NCBI GenBank assembly: GCA_048499805.1
Contig: JASNZF010000004.1
Coordinates: 186,001 to 250,000, forward strand
Length of the DNA: 64,000 nt
Origin: JAWXBA01 sp048499805
GTDB lineage: Bacteria; Gemmatimonadota; Gemmatimonadetes; Gemmatimonadales; GWC2-71-9
Direction of reading: 5' to 3'
Shown here: positions 16,243 through 23,739 of the stretch, piece after piece
Position numbering within the stretch: position 1 is the first letter of the stretch
How the letters are laid out: each line of letters begins with the position of its first letter
Notes under the pieces: generated by a model
The model's input: the letters and a program-made list of their open reading frames with translations, nothing else
Told to the model about the DNA's origin: nothing
Database searches by the model: none
Program-made: the position numbers and the translations under genes

Positions 16243-16734
16243 ATGTCCCATGCCACGACGCCAGGCGACCTCGCCCGGGTCCTGATGGAAGAGCTGCCGA
16301 TCACCCAGTCCCTGGGGATCGGCGTGGCCACTGCGGAGGTGAACCGGGTGGTGCTGACCCTGCCGCTGGCCGCCAACCGGAACCACAAGGGGACGGTCTT
16401 TGCCGGCAGCCTGAACGCCGTGGCCACGCTGGCGGGGTGGAGCCTCCTCTGGGTGGAATTGCGGGCACGGGGGCTCGACGGGCATGTGGTGATCCAGGAT
16501 GCCACGATCCGCTACCTCGAGCCGGCCCATGGCGATGTCCAAGCCACCTGCCTCGGGGCCGACCCCGCCGAGATGGACCGGGCCATGACCATCCTGGCTC
16601 GACGGGGCCGGGCCCGGGTGGCGCTGGGGGTGGAAGTGCGCGATCCCGACCAGCGGCTGGTGGCCACCCTGGCGGGGCGGTATGTGATCCACCGTCGGGA
16701 GGTGCCGGGTTCCGCACCGAATGCGACGGTTTGA
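16243..16734 (+). CDS. YiiD C-terminal-type thioesterase domain protein
   Basis: 163 residues forming one hot-dog fold of the YiiD_C (putative thioesterase, PF09500) type. The markers are LARVLMEELPITQSLGI, LPLAANRNHKGTVFAGSLNAVATLAGW, IRYLEPAHGDVQATC and GRARVALGVEV. The N-x-N-H-KGT-x-F-x-GS stretch is the family signature. It probably hydrolyses an acyl-CoA or acyl-ACP thioester in the cytoplasm; the substrate is unknown. The start ATG at 16243 is preferred; a GTG at 16216 in the same frame is possible but lies in the inverted repeat. Confidence 0.85.
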   Translation: MSHATTPGDLARVLMEELPITQSLGIGVATAEVNRVVLTLPLAANRNHKGTVFAGSLNAVATLAGWSLLWVELRARGLDGHVVIQDATIRYLEPAHGDVQATCLGADPAEMDRAMTILARRGRARVALGVEVRDPDQRLVATLAGRYVIHRREVPGSAPNATV

Positions 16735-16758
16735 CCGATTCGGGCGTCCGACTTCAAT
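16731..16758 (+). promoter_or_regulatory. Possible promoter of the propeller gene at 16780
   Basis: TTGACC (16731-16736) and TTCAAT (16753-16758) are separated by 16 bases and match the -35 and -10 consensus at 5/6 and 4/6 positions. The element overlaps the thioesterase stop codon. A transcript from here would have a very short leader before CAGGAG (16768-16773). Confidence 0.3.
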
Positions 16759-16779
16759 ACCCCTGCCCAGGAGCCTGCC

Positions 16780-17943
16780 GTGACTGTCGTGCCCTCCCGC
16801 GCCCTCGGGATCGCTGCCCTGCTGCTGCTCGCCGGGTGCGGAAGCAACCGTCCGGACGAGGAGGGGTCGGTGCTGGTCGATTCCGCCGGGGTCCAACTGG
16901 CGATGGCCTCGGCCGTCGATCGGCCGCTGGGGTGGAGCCTGACGGAGGTGTTCCGTCTCGGGGGCGCCGATGAGGGTCCGGGGAGCTTCACGGCCGCGAG
17001 CACCTTCAACACCGGGACCGACGCGGCGGGAAACCTCTACGTGTTCGACACCCAGCAGTACCGGGTCGAGGTGTTCGGACCCACCGGGGAGCACCTGCGG
17101 TTCCTGGGCCGACAGGGTGGCGGGCCCGGCGAGCTCGAGTTCCCGATCTCGATGTTCGTGACCCCCCCTGGCATTGTCCATGTGTTCGACGTGGCCAAGC
17201 GGAGCTTGGTGCGATGGGATGCCAACGGCGACCTGCTGCCGCCGCTGTCGATGCAGGGGGTCGCGTTCGGATCGATCCGGGTGTTCGGCGACACGGTGGT
17301 GTTCGACCAGCAGGTCCGCACCCCGGAACTCCGCAGCTCCCGGCTGCTCCAGGTGATCGGCACGGACACCCTCGCGATCGACTCGCTCTCGGCGCCCGGG
17401 GGCGGCATGGTGCAGTTCAGCTGCGTCGCGTTCGCCGCGGCCCCCGTCTTTGCCCCGAGTTTGCAGTGGGCGACTGACGGCCGGCAGGTCGCGGCCACCC
17501 GCCAGACCCCGTACCAGGTGGACGTCTATCGCGACGGGGTCCTGGTCCGGAGCGTGCGGCGGCCGATCACCCCGAAGCCGGCCACCACCGAGGACATTGC
17601 CCGGCTGCATCCGGAAGGGATGAAGATCAGCTTCGGGGGCGGCGGGGGCTGTACCATCCCGGCCAGTGAGATCATGGAGAAGCAGGGCGTGGCGCCGCAT
17701 GTCCCCCAGATACGCGGGGTGATCCTCGATCCCCAGGGCCGCCTCTGGGTGGAGCGGTACACCTTTGCCGACGAGCCCGACCTGGTGGACCTTTTCAATG
17801 CCGAGGGTCACTACCTCGGGACCCTGACCGGCAAGGGGCCGCCGCTCGGGTTCATCGGGGATGCCGTGGTGCTCTTTGCCGAAGAGGATGCCGCCACCGG
17901 GATGATCCAGGTGGTGGCCTACCGAGTGGAGCCGGCGAACTAG
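16780..17943 (+). CDS. 6-bladed beta-propeller lipoprotein
   Basis: 387 residues starting at a GTG, supported by CAGGAG (16768-16773) six bases upstream. The signal peptide ends in LLLLAGC with lipobox Cys20. Propeller blades are visible in GNLYVFDTQQYRVEVFGPTGEHL, the signature FLGRQGGGPGELEFP, IVHVFDVAKRSLVRWDANG and GRLWVERYTFAD...VDLFNAEGHYLG. A glycine-rich insertion (SFGGGGGCTIPASE) in the middle carries a Cys. It is a homologue of the genes at 12262 and 21848. Probable surface anchoring is inferred; the function is unknown. Confidence 0.85.
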   Translation: MTVVPSRALGIAALLLLAGCGSNRPDEEGSVLVDSAGVQLAMASAVDRPLGWSLTEVFRLGGADEGPGSFTAASTFNTGTDAAGNLYVFDTQQYRVEVFGPTGEHLRFLGRQGGGPGELEFPISMFVTPPGIVHVFDVAKRSLVRWDANGDLLPPLSMQGVAFGSIRVFGDTVVFDQQVRTPELRSSRLLQVIGTDTLAIDSLSAPGGGMVQFSCVAFAAAPVFAPSLQWATDGRQVAATRQTPYQVDVYRDGVLVRSVRRPITPKPATTEDIARLHPEGMKISFGGGGGCTIPASEIMEKQGVAPHVPQIRGVILDPQGRLWVERYTFADEPDLVDLFNAEGHYLGTLTGKGPPLGFIGDAVVLFAEEDAATGMIQVVAYRVEPAN

Positions 17944-17976
17944 CGGGCCGGGGAAACGAACGGCATTCCCGGCCCG
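17944..17976 (+). terminator. Hairpin after propeller gene
   Basis: Arms CGGGCCGGG (17944-17952) and CCCGGCCCG (17968-17976) form a nine-base GC stem immediately after the stop codon. There is no T-run, so it is either a weak or a factor-assisted terminator. Confidence 0.45.
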
Positions 17977-18031
17977 TACCATTAGAATCCGAGTCGCCCA
18001 TTTCCCTGTCCTTCCCGCACCCAGGACGCGC

Positions 18032-19987
18032 ATGACGCCGATCCCTCGCCCCTGCCGCGCCGGTCTGGCCCTGGTTGTTCTCTCGCTGGCGGGCTGCGTG
18101 CAACCGCTCCAGCTGGCGCGCGACGACTCGCCCGTGGTCCTGGCCGAGCAGCGGATTCCCGGACCGAGCCCGGCGCAGCGCGGGTCGTATGCGGTGCGCC
18201 GGATGTACTACGGCAACGGAACGGACATCCGCCGGCCGGAGTACCGCGATTCGGTCACCCTCAGGACCGCCACGGTGGACGGCAGCAAGTTGGTCAGCGC
18301 CACCCCTGCGGTGCTGGCGACGCGGAAGAAGTACTGGGGCTTCGGACTCGACAAGATGCCGGTGAACGGCCGGGTCTGGTATCCGGAAGGCAACGGACCG
18401 TTTCCACTGGTGCTGATCGTCCACGGCAACCACAACATGAAGGACTTCTCCGACCCCGGGTACGGCTACCTCGGCGAGCTGCTGGCGAGTCGGGGGTTCA
18501 TCCTGGTGTCGGTCGACGAGAACTTCCTCAATGGCGGGTTCGGCGGCGAGAACGATGCCCGCGGGTGGATGCTGCTGCAGCACCTCAAGGCCTGGCAGGG
18601 GTGGAACGACTCCACCGGGAGCCCGTTCCAGGGCAAGGTGGACATGAATCGGATCGCGCTGATGGGGCACTCCCGCGGGGGCGAGGCGGTGGCGGTGGCG
18701 GCGGCGTTCAATCGGTTGTCCCACTATCCGGACGACTTCAACGTCAAGTTCGACTTCAACTTCAACATCGAGTCGGTGGTGGCCATCGCGCCGGTGGACG
18801 GGCAGTACACCCCGGCCAACCGGCCGACGCCGGTGTCGAACGTGAATTACCTGGTCTTCCACGGATCGCACGACGGCGACGTGACCTCGTTCGGCGGGCT
18901 GAAGCAGTACCAGCGAGTCCAGTTCACCGATGGGAAGCCGCGGTTCAAGTCGGCGATCTGGATGTACCGGGCCAACCACGGCCAGTGGAACACCGGGTGG
19001 CGCAACCTCGACAACGGCCCGACCAGCGCCCGCTGGCTGGACCTGCGCGGGCTGTTGCCGCTGGCCGAGCAGATGCGGTTCGCGGAGGTGACGATCACCG
19101 CCTTTTTGGAAGCGACCCTCATGGGGCAGCAGCAGTACCTGCCGATGTTCCAGGATCACCGCACCGCCGGCGGGTGGCTGCCGAAGACGATCTACCTGAC
19201 CCGGTTCCAGGATGCGGGTTTCCGGCCGCTGGCGGCGTTCATGGAAGACGTGGACCTGACCACCGGGACCCCCCCCGGCATCCGGATCGAGGGAGACAGT
19301 CTGAGCACCTGGCGGGAGGGGATGGTGCGGCTGCGGAACAACGGCAACAATGACGTCGGGCACAATGCGGTCTGGCTGGGCTGGAACAACCGGATCGCCG
19401 GTGACGACACCACGAAGACGGGGCGCCCGGCCGCCTGGCGGATCCGGCTGACCGACTCGGTCCGGACCGCCTGGCAGGTCGGAACAGGGACGGCGCTGCA
19501 GTTGTCACTCCTGGCCCAGGATGCCAAGCCGGGGCCGCGCCGCGCCGCGCGGGACTCCAGCGCACAGGCCGACTCGGCGGCCAAGCCGCCCGCGCCCAGG
19601 CCCCCGGCCCCACCGCGACCCAGCACCCCGGCCAAGGACACCACGACGGTGCAGCTGTCGGTGGAGTTCGTCGATGCGGCGGGTACCCGCGTGCTGGTCC
19701 CGCTCAATCGGTACGGACCGGTCCGCCGACCGCCGGAAATGACGGTGCGGCGACGGGAGGGGCGTGACAAGGCACAGTTCGCCAACCTCTACGAACAGGT
19801 CCTGCAGACCTTCACCATCCCGTTGGCCGATGCCCGGGCCGCAGACACCCGCTTCGACCCGACCCGGCTGGTCTCGGTGGGGCTGGTCTTCGACCAGACC
19901 GTCGCCGGCACGGTGATGGTGAGCGACATCGGGTTGAGCAACATCCAGCCCGCCTTCCTTGTGCCGGCAGCCGGAGGCGCCCGATGA
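18032..19987 (+). CDS. Alpha/beta hydrolase lipoprotein
   Basis: 651 residues. The signal peptide ends in LSLAGC (Cys22). An N-terminal alpha/beta-hydrolase domain follows: VNGRVWYPEGNGPFPLVLIVHGNH, a nucleophile elbow GHSRGG with Ser214, a likely Asp in HGSHDGD (about 281-283) and His316 in YRANHGQW. The closest general types are PAF-acetylhydrolase and dienelactone-hydrolase-like esterases. The C-terminal half (about 400-650) is beta-rich, carries an Ala/Pro linker (about 515-545) and looks like one or two carbohydrate-binding-type beta-sandwiches. Its last four bases ATGA overlap the start of the PorV-like gene, so the two are translationally coupled. The substrate is unknown. Confidence 0.85.
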   Translation: MTPIPRPCRAGLALVVLSLAGCVQPLQLARDDSPVVLAEQRIPGPSPAQRGSYAVRRMYYGNGTDIRRPEYRDSVTLRTATVDGSKLVSATPAVLATRKKYWGFGLDKMPVNGRVWYPEGNGPFPLVLIVHGNHNMKDFSDPGYGYLGELLASRGFILVSVDENFLNGGFGGENDARGWMLLQHLKAWQGWNDSTGSPFQGKVDMNRIALMGHSRGGEAVAVAAAFNRLSHYPDDFNVKFDFNFNIESVVAIAPVDGQYTPANRPTPVSNVNYLVFHGSHDGDVTSFGGLKQYQRVQFTDGKPRFKSAIWMYRANHGQWNTGWRNLDNGPTSARWLDLRGLLPLAEQMRFAEVTITAFLEATLMGQQQYLPMFQDHRTAGGWLPKTIYLTRFQDAGFRPLAAFMEDVDLTTGTPPGIRIEGDSLSTWREGMVRLRNNGNNDVGHNAVWLGWNNRIAGDDTTKTGRPAAWRIRLTDSVRTAWQVGTGTALQLSLLAQDAKPGPRRAARDSSAQADSAAKPPAPRPPAPPRPSTPAKDTTTVQLSVEFVDAAGTRVLVPLNRYGPVRRPPEMTVRRREGRDKAQFANLYEQVLQTFTIPLADARAADTRFDPTRLVSVGLVFDQTVAGTVMVSDIGLSNIQPAFLVPAAGGAR

Positions 19988-20898
19988 GCCGTCCGATTCT
20001 TGCGGTGATTGCCGCCCTCCTGCTCGCGGGTGGTGCCGCGGACGCCCAGGACCGATACGCTCCGGTCGTGCTGCGGGTGCCTGCCAGCCCCTGGGCGCTG
20101 GCGCTGGGCGATGCCGGTGCAGCGGCCCGATGGACCAGCGATGTCGTGTTCTACAACCCGTCGGCGATTACCCTGGCCACCGGGGTGGCAGCTTCGGTGC
20201 AGCGCTGGGGGAGCGCCAGCACCGCGGCGAACCTGTCCCACACGGTGATCTCCAACGGGTGGGGAATCGGGGTGGGGGTACGGTACCTCGACTACGGGGC
20301 GATCACCGACGGGATCATGCATCCCGCCCAGCTCCACACACGGGGCCCGCTCCTGGCCTCGAGCCTCGCTGCATCATTCGGGCTTTCCCGCGAGTACAAG
20401 CGGCTCCGGATCGGGGTGGCGGCCAAGTACGTGGAGGAGCGGCTCCCCGGCGACCGGGACGGCTTCCTGGCGATCGACGCCGGGCTGGGGCGGGACGTGG
20501 GCGCCTTCGGGTTCGGGCTGTCGGTACGCGACATCGGGCCGAGCCGGCTGGTGGGCGCCACGCCGTTCCAGCCGCCAATGCGATTCGCGTTCGGGGCCAT
20601 GTTCCGGCCGCGGCCAATCGGCGTCTTTTTCGACGCCGGCGCCACCGCCGAGGTGACGATGGATCGCGATGGCGAGGTCGTGGCGGCGGGCGGTGGCGAG
20701 TTGATCTGGGTGCCGCTGGATGGCTGGGCGATCGCGCTGCGGGCCGGGTTCCGGACCACCGAACGGATCGGGGAGCTGGGCGCGCGCCCGTACACGGCGG
20801 GGCTCGGCATCTCGCTCGATCGCTTCTCGCTCGATTATGCGATCGATCCGCAGCGGGGCGGGGCGGTGGCGCATCGGATTGGGCTCCGGATGCGATAG
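19984..20898 (+). CDS. PorV/PorQ-like outer-membrane beta-barrel protein
   Basis: 304 residues with a signal peptide (MSRPILAVIAALLLAGGAADA). The start of the mature protein matches the PorV/UPF0164 group: SPWALALGDAGAAARWTSDVVFYNPSAI, the LGxAGxA...xxNPA pattern. Alternating beta strands follow (WGIGVGVRYLDYG, KRLRIGVAAKYVEERL, RFAFGAMFRPRPIGVFFDAG, WAIALRAGFRTTE), ending in HRIGLRMR. PorV-type barrels are FadL-related and in Bacteroidota take part in type IX secretion; here no other T9SS gene is visible, so that role is not claimed. The gene is coupled to the alpha/beta hydrolase through an ATGA overlap, which suggests the barrel helps place or export that lipoprotein. Confidence 0.8.
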   Translation: MSRPILAVIAALLLAGGAADAQDRYAPVVLRVPASPWALALGDAGAAARWTSDVVFYNPSAITLATGVAASVQRWGSASTAANLSHTVISNGWGIGVGVRYLDYGAITDGIMHPAQLHTRGPLLASSLAASFGLSREYKRLRIGVAAKYVEERLPGDRDGFLAIDAGLGRDVGAFGFGLSVRDIGPSRLVGATPFQPPMRFAFGAMFRPRPIGVFFDAGATAEVTMDRDGEVVAAGGGELIWVPLDGWAIALRAGFRTTERIGELGARPYTAGLGISLDRFSLDYAIDPQRGGAVAHRIGLRMR

Positions 20899-20910
20899 GG
20901 GGCCGCGTAT

Positions 20911-21167
20911 GGGCCGCCATCCATCGGGCATTCCGGAGGAATGCCCGTACGCGAGAATGGGATCCCAGGGCCGACATGAGCGGCATGCCCGGCCAATGCG
21001 GGGATCGCTGCCTGGGGTTGGGATCGTTGTGTAGGGGCATGCCTCCGGCATGCCCGTTCCGTGGGCATGGGCCGGGCCGCCATCCATCGGGCATTCCGGA
21101 GGAATGCCCGTACCCGGAGGTGGCATCCGGATCCGGGATGAGCGGCATGCCCAGAGAATGCCGCCGG
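20911..21167. repeat. REP/REPIN palindrome cluster
   Basis: At least three short palindromes occur. Arms GGGCATTCC/GGAATGCCC lie at 20926-20946 and again at 21089-21109. Arms GGGCATGCC/GGCATGCCC lie at 21035-21055. Two 40-bp segments (about 20911-20950 and 21074-21113) are identical. Half-palindromes GAGCGGCATGCCC occur near 20976 and 21141. The cluster directly abuts the RAYT transposase gene, the usual arrangement of REP elements and their mobilising enzyme. This cluster explains the 270-base gap after the PorV-like gene. Confidence 0.9.
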
Positions 21168-21683
21168 CTATCCCCTGATCGGGTTGTTCCGGATGTAGGT
21201 CCGGGTTGCCGCCATCTGCGCCTGGGTTCGAATGATCCGCTCATGGTATCCCCGAAGCCAGAGTTTGAGCCCTGGCTGGCCGACGAGCCGTCTGGCCGCG
21301 CGGGTTACGTCTCCCTTGAAGAGGTTGACCACCAGGGAAAGCCTCCCGGCCTGGGACCCACCGAACCGTCCACGCCCGGATTCGGGCTGGCCACTCAGCA
21401 TCCGTGACGGCCAGATCCGGACGATCCCATGGATGTGATCGGGCATCACGATGTACTCGTCGAGGCGAACATGCGGCATGCGGCTCGGCAACGAAACCCA
21501 AGCTTCCTCAGCAAGCCGCCCGAGTGATGACAGGTCGACGACCCCAGCCCTGAGGCAGCCGAGCACGCTGCCGCGACGATGGGTACAGATGGTCACATGG
21601 TACCAGTACCCCCCGGAATAGTCATGGCTCGGGTCACGCACCGACCGGCGTGCGAGCAGGCCTGGAGATGGTCGCTTCGTCAT
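21168..21683 (-). CDS. REP-associated tyrosine transposase (RAYT)
   Basis: 171 residues from the ATG at 21683. The family pattern is clear: YWYHVTICTHRRGS near the N-terminus, the HUH motif in LDEYIVMPDHIHGIVRI (His-Ile-His), and a C-terminal GYHERIIRTQ...RTYIRNNPIRG in which the Tyr of TYIRNNP is the likely nucleophile. RAYTs are single-copy Y1 HUH-endonuclease-type enzymes that cut and rejoin REP palindromes. The protein stops right after the NNP motif, so it is slightly short at the C-terminus but probably complete. The REP cluster starts at its stop codon. An upstream extension of the frame (to 21893) overlaps the next gene's leader and is not supported. Confidence 0.92.
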   Translation of the reverse strand: MTKRPSPGLLARRSVRDPSHDYSGGYWYHVTICTHRRGSVLGCLRAGVVDLSSLGRLAEEAWVSLPSRMPHVRLDEYIVMPDHIHGIVRIWPSRMLSGQPESGRGRFGGSQAGRLSLVVNLFKGDVTRAARRLVGQPGLKLWLRGYHERIIRTQAQMAATRTYIRNNPIRG

Positions 21684-21847
21684 TCCCTGAACGTCGGCGA
21701 TATCGTCCAGGATCAGGCAACCATTTCGCCGTGAATCGTACCGATTCGCCTCCGTTCCGGCCCACCAATTGCAGCACCCCCAATCCGGAGCGTGTTCAGC
21801 CGATTCACCGCCGCAGGTTGCAAACCCACCGCCATGCTGGAGTCGCC

Positions 21848-22936
21848 ATGCGTATCGTCCTGTTGCTGGCCACGACCCTGGGTGCGTTCGCATGCGATCC
21901 TTCCAGGCAGGACTCCCCCCTGGACACGGCTGCTGGAGTGTTCGGCCTGAACCCGACGCCGGTGGTGCAGATCGGAGTCACCGACGGCCCGTTCGAACTC
22001 CAGTTCCACAAGGCGACCAGCGCGCGCCGGCTGGCTGATGGTCGCATCGTGGTGGCAGACGGCGACTCCAAGCAGCTGAGGTGGTTCGACGCGGAGGGCC
22101 GTTACCTGCACCACGTCGGCCGCAAGGGGGAGGGTCCCGGCGAGTTCCGCGGCGTGATGCACCTGATTGCCTGGCCCGGGGATACGATTGCGGTGCTGGA
22201 CCCCGGCCTGCTCCGACTCTCCCTGTTCGACCTGGACGGGGAATTTGTCCGGTCCCAGACCGAGACGTCCATCGAAGGCAGCCTGCCCTGGGTGCCCTGG
22301 CTCTCCCACCGCACGGTGGTCTTCGGGGCCCCCGCAGCCGCCGATCGGGCCTGTGTCATGGCCGCGCTGGCGGTCGCACCTGCGTATCCCATCGAGCAGG
22401 GGGTGCGCTTCCTGGTCCGCGATGAGGCTGGCCGACTCTGGCTCCGTGAGGGCCCCGATAGCGCAGCGCGCTGGACCGTCCTGGGTCGGAACGGGGCCGC
22501 GCTCGGCACCGCCGAGCTTCCGCCGACCTTTGATCTGGTTCACGCCGGCGAGTCCGAGGTGATCGGAAGAGTGGCCGCGGAAGACGGAACCGAGCGGATC
22601 GTGGCGTTCGCCATTACCGATTCCCGGGAGGCCGGCGATTGCCTCCCTCCGGTGACAGCACCTGTTCTCCCGGACTCTCTGGACACGATGAAACCCCACG
22701 TCCGCAACTTGATGGTGGCCGAGGAGGCCACGTACGCCGATCTGGGACAGTACAGCACCGAAGGACTGGAGCGGTTCATCCGCCTCCCCGAGGGCAAGGT
22801 GGTGTGGGTGCACAAGGCCGACAAAGGGGGCTGGATGGGTGGGGTGCTCAACCTGCTGGACGGCACGGCATGCGTCACCGCCATGGGGAACGTGGTGGCC
22901 GGCGGCTGGCGGGACGGGGCGATCATCTGCGGGTAG
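21848..22936 (+). CDS. Beta-propeller lipoprotein with pilin-like C-terminal domain
   Basis: 362 residues from the ATG at 21848, supported by GGAG (21839-21842) five bases upstream and by a signal peptide ending in LGAFAC (Cys16). Residues about 30-265 form propeller blades: GRIVVADGDSKQLRWFDAEGRY, the signature VGRKGEGPGEFRG, DTIAVLDPGLLRLSLFDLDGEF and GRLWLREGPDSAARW. Residues about 282-362 differ: HVRNLMVAEEATYADLGQYSTE resembles the segment after the hydrophobic helix in type IV pilin-like proteins, and the tail has two Cys (TACVT, IICG) spaced like a pilin disulphide. The N-terminal pilin helix is absent. This looks like a fusion of a propeller with a pilin globular domain; the second part is an inference. 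Confidence 0.8.
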   Translation: MRIVLLLATTLGAFACDPSRQDSPLDTAAGVFGLNPTPVVQIGVTDGPFELQFHKATSARRLADGRIVVADGDSKQLRWFDAEGRYLHHVGRKGEGPGEFRGVMHLIAWPGDTIAVLDPGLLRLSLFDLDGEFVRSQTETSIEGSLPWVPWLSHRTVVFGAPAAADRACVMAALAVAPAYPIEQGVRFLVRDEAGRLWLREGPDSAARWTVLGRNGAALGTAELPPTFDLVHAGESEVIGRVAAEDGTERIVAFAITDSREAGDCLPPVTAPVLPDSLDTMKPHVRNLMVAEEATYADLGQYSTEGLERFIRLPEGKVVWVHKADKGGWMGGVLNLLDGTACVTAMGNVVAGGWRDGAIICG

Positions 22937-22952
22937 CGGATAGCCGGGCAGG

Positions 22953-22974
22953 CGGGCAGGCGGACAGGCTGCTA
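22953..22974. repeat. Short octamer repeat
   Basis: GGGCAGGC, GGGCAGGC, GGACAGGC follow at an 8-bp period in the 48-base spacer between the propeller-pilin and SIMPL genes. The unit is related to the octamers at 10454-10584. Confidence 0.55.
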
Positions 22975-22984
22975 CATTCTCGCC

Positions 22985-23722
22985 ATGTCTGATTCCCGTG
23001 ATGCGATGCTCCGCACCATCGTCCTGGCCGGTGGAATTGCCTTGGCCGGCTTCCTTGCCGGGCAGGGCCTGGTCCGGGCCCGGCAGGTGGACCGGTTCGT
23101 GACCGTGCGCGGCCTGGCCGAGCAGGAGGTCCAGGCCGACCTGGCCCTGTGGCCGCTCCGGGTGGCCGCCGCGGCGAATGACGTGGTGAGTGCCCAGGCC
23201 ACCGTCCGCCGGAACATCCAGGCGGTCCGCACCTTTCTGGCGCGGTTCGGGATCGACTCCACCCAGACCGAACTGCAGGAACTGCAGGTGACGGATGCCT
23301 ACGCCAATCCCTACAGCCAGCCGGAGCGCATCGCCAATCGCTATGTGGTGCAGCAGACTCTCATGGTCCGCACCACCCAACTCAACCAGGTGATCGCCGC
23401 CAGCCAGGCCACCGGGGACCTGGTCGGGGCGGGCGTGGTGGTCACGTCGGGGCAGGAGTACGGGGCCAGCGGCCCGACCTACCTCTTCACCAAGTTGAAT
23501 GACCTCAAGCCGGAGATGATCCGCGAGGCCACCGCCCAGGCGCGCGCTGCCGCCGAGCAGTTCGCCCAGGACTCCGATAGCCGGCTGGGCGGGATCCGCC
23601 AGGCCCAGCAGGGGGTGTTCCAGATCCTGGCCCGCGACCAGGCCCCCGGCATCAACGAGGCGAACCAACCCGCCAAGATCGTTCGCATCGTGTCCACGGT
23701 GGAGTTCTACCTCCGCGACTGA
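22985..23722 (+). CDS. SIMPL-domain (DUF541) protein, membrane-anchored
   Basis: 245 residues. One N-terminal hydrophobic helix (TIVLAGGIALAGFLAGQGLV) is likely an uncleaved anchor. It is followed by the SIMPL/DUF541 domain: FVTVRGLAEQEVQADLALWPLRV, a helix ATVRRNIQAVRTFLARFGI, RYVVQQTLMVRTTQLNQV and EMIREATAQARAAAEQFAQDS, ending in IVRIVSTVEFYL. The family is related to mouse SIMPL and to E. coli YggE; periplasmic members are linked to oxidative-stress tolerance, but the activity is unclear. The next gene follows after 17 bases. Confidence 0.9.
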   Translation: MSDSRDAMLRTIVLAGGIALAGFLAGQGLVRARQVDRFVTVRGLAEQEVQADLALWPLRVAAAANDVVSAQATVRRNIQAVRTFLARFGIDSTQTELQELQVTDAYANPYSQPERIANRYVVQQTLMVRTTQLNQVIAASQATGDLVGAGVVVTSGQEYGASGPTYLFTKLNDLKPEMIREATAQARAAAEQFAQDSDSRLGGIRQAQQGVFQILARDQAPGINEANQPAKIVRIVSTVEFYLRD

Positions 23723-23739
23723 CCCCGGGGAGCTGCCTG

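Noticed and set aside
19984..20898. Component of a type IX secretion system
   Set aside because: The PorV-like fold alone is not evidence; no other T9SS gene and no C-terminal sorting domain was noticed in the window.
20720..21126. Frames reading through the REP cluster
   Set aside because: They encode repeated MGRHPSGIPEECPY-like peptides produced by the palindromes; no signal, no domain.
20911..21167. CRISPR array
   Set aside because: The repeats are palindromic REP units with irregular spacing, there are only two or three copies, and no cas gene is near.
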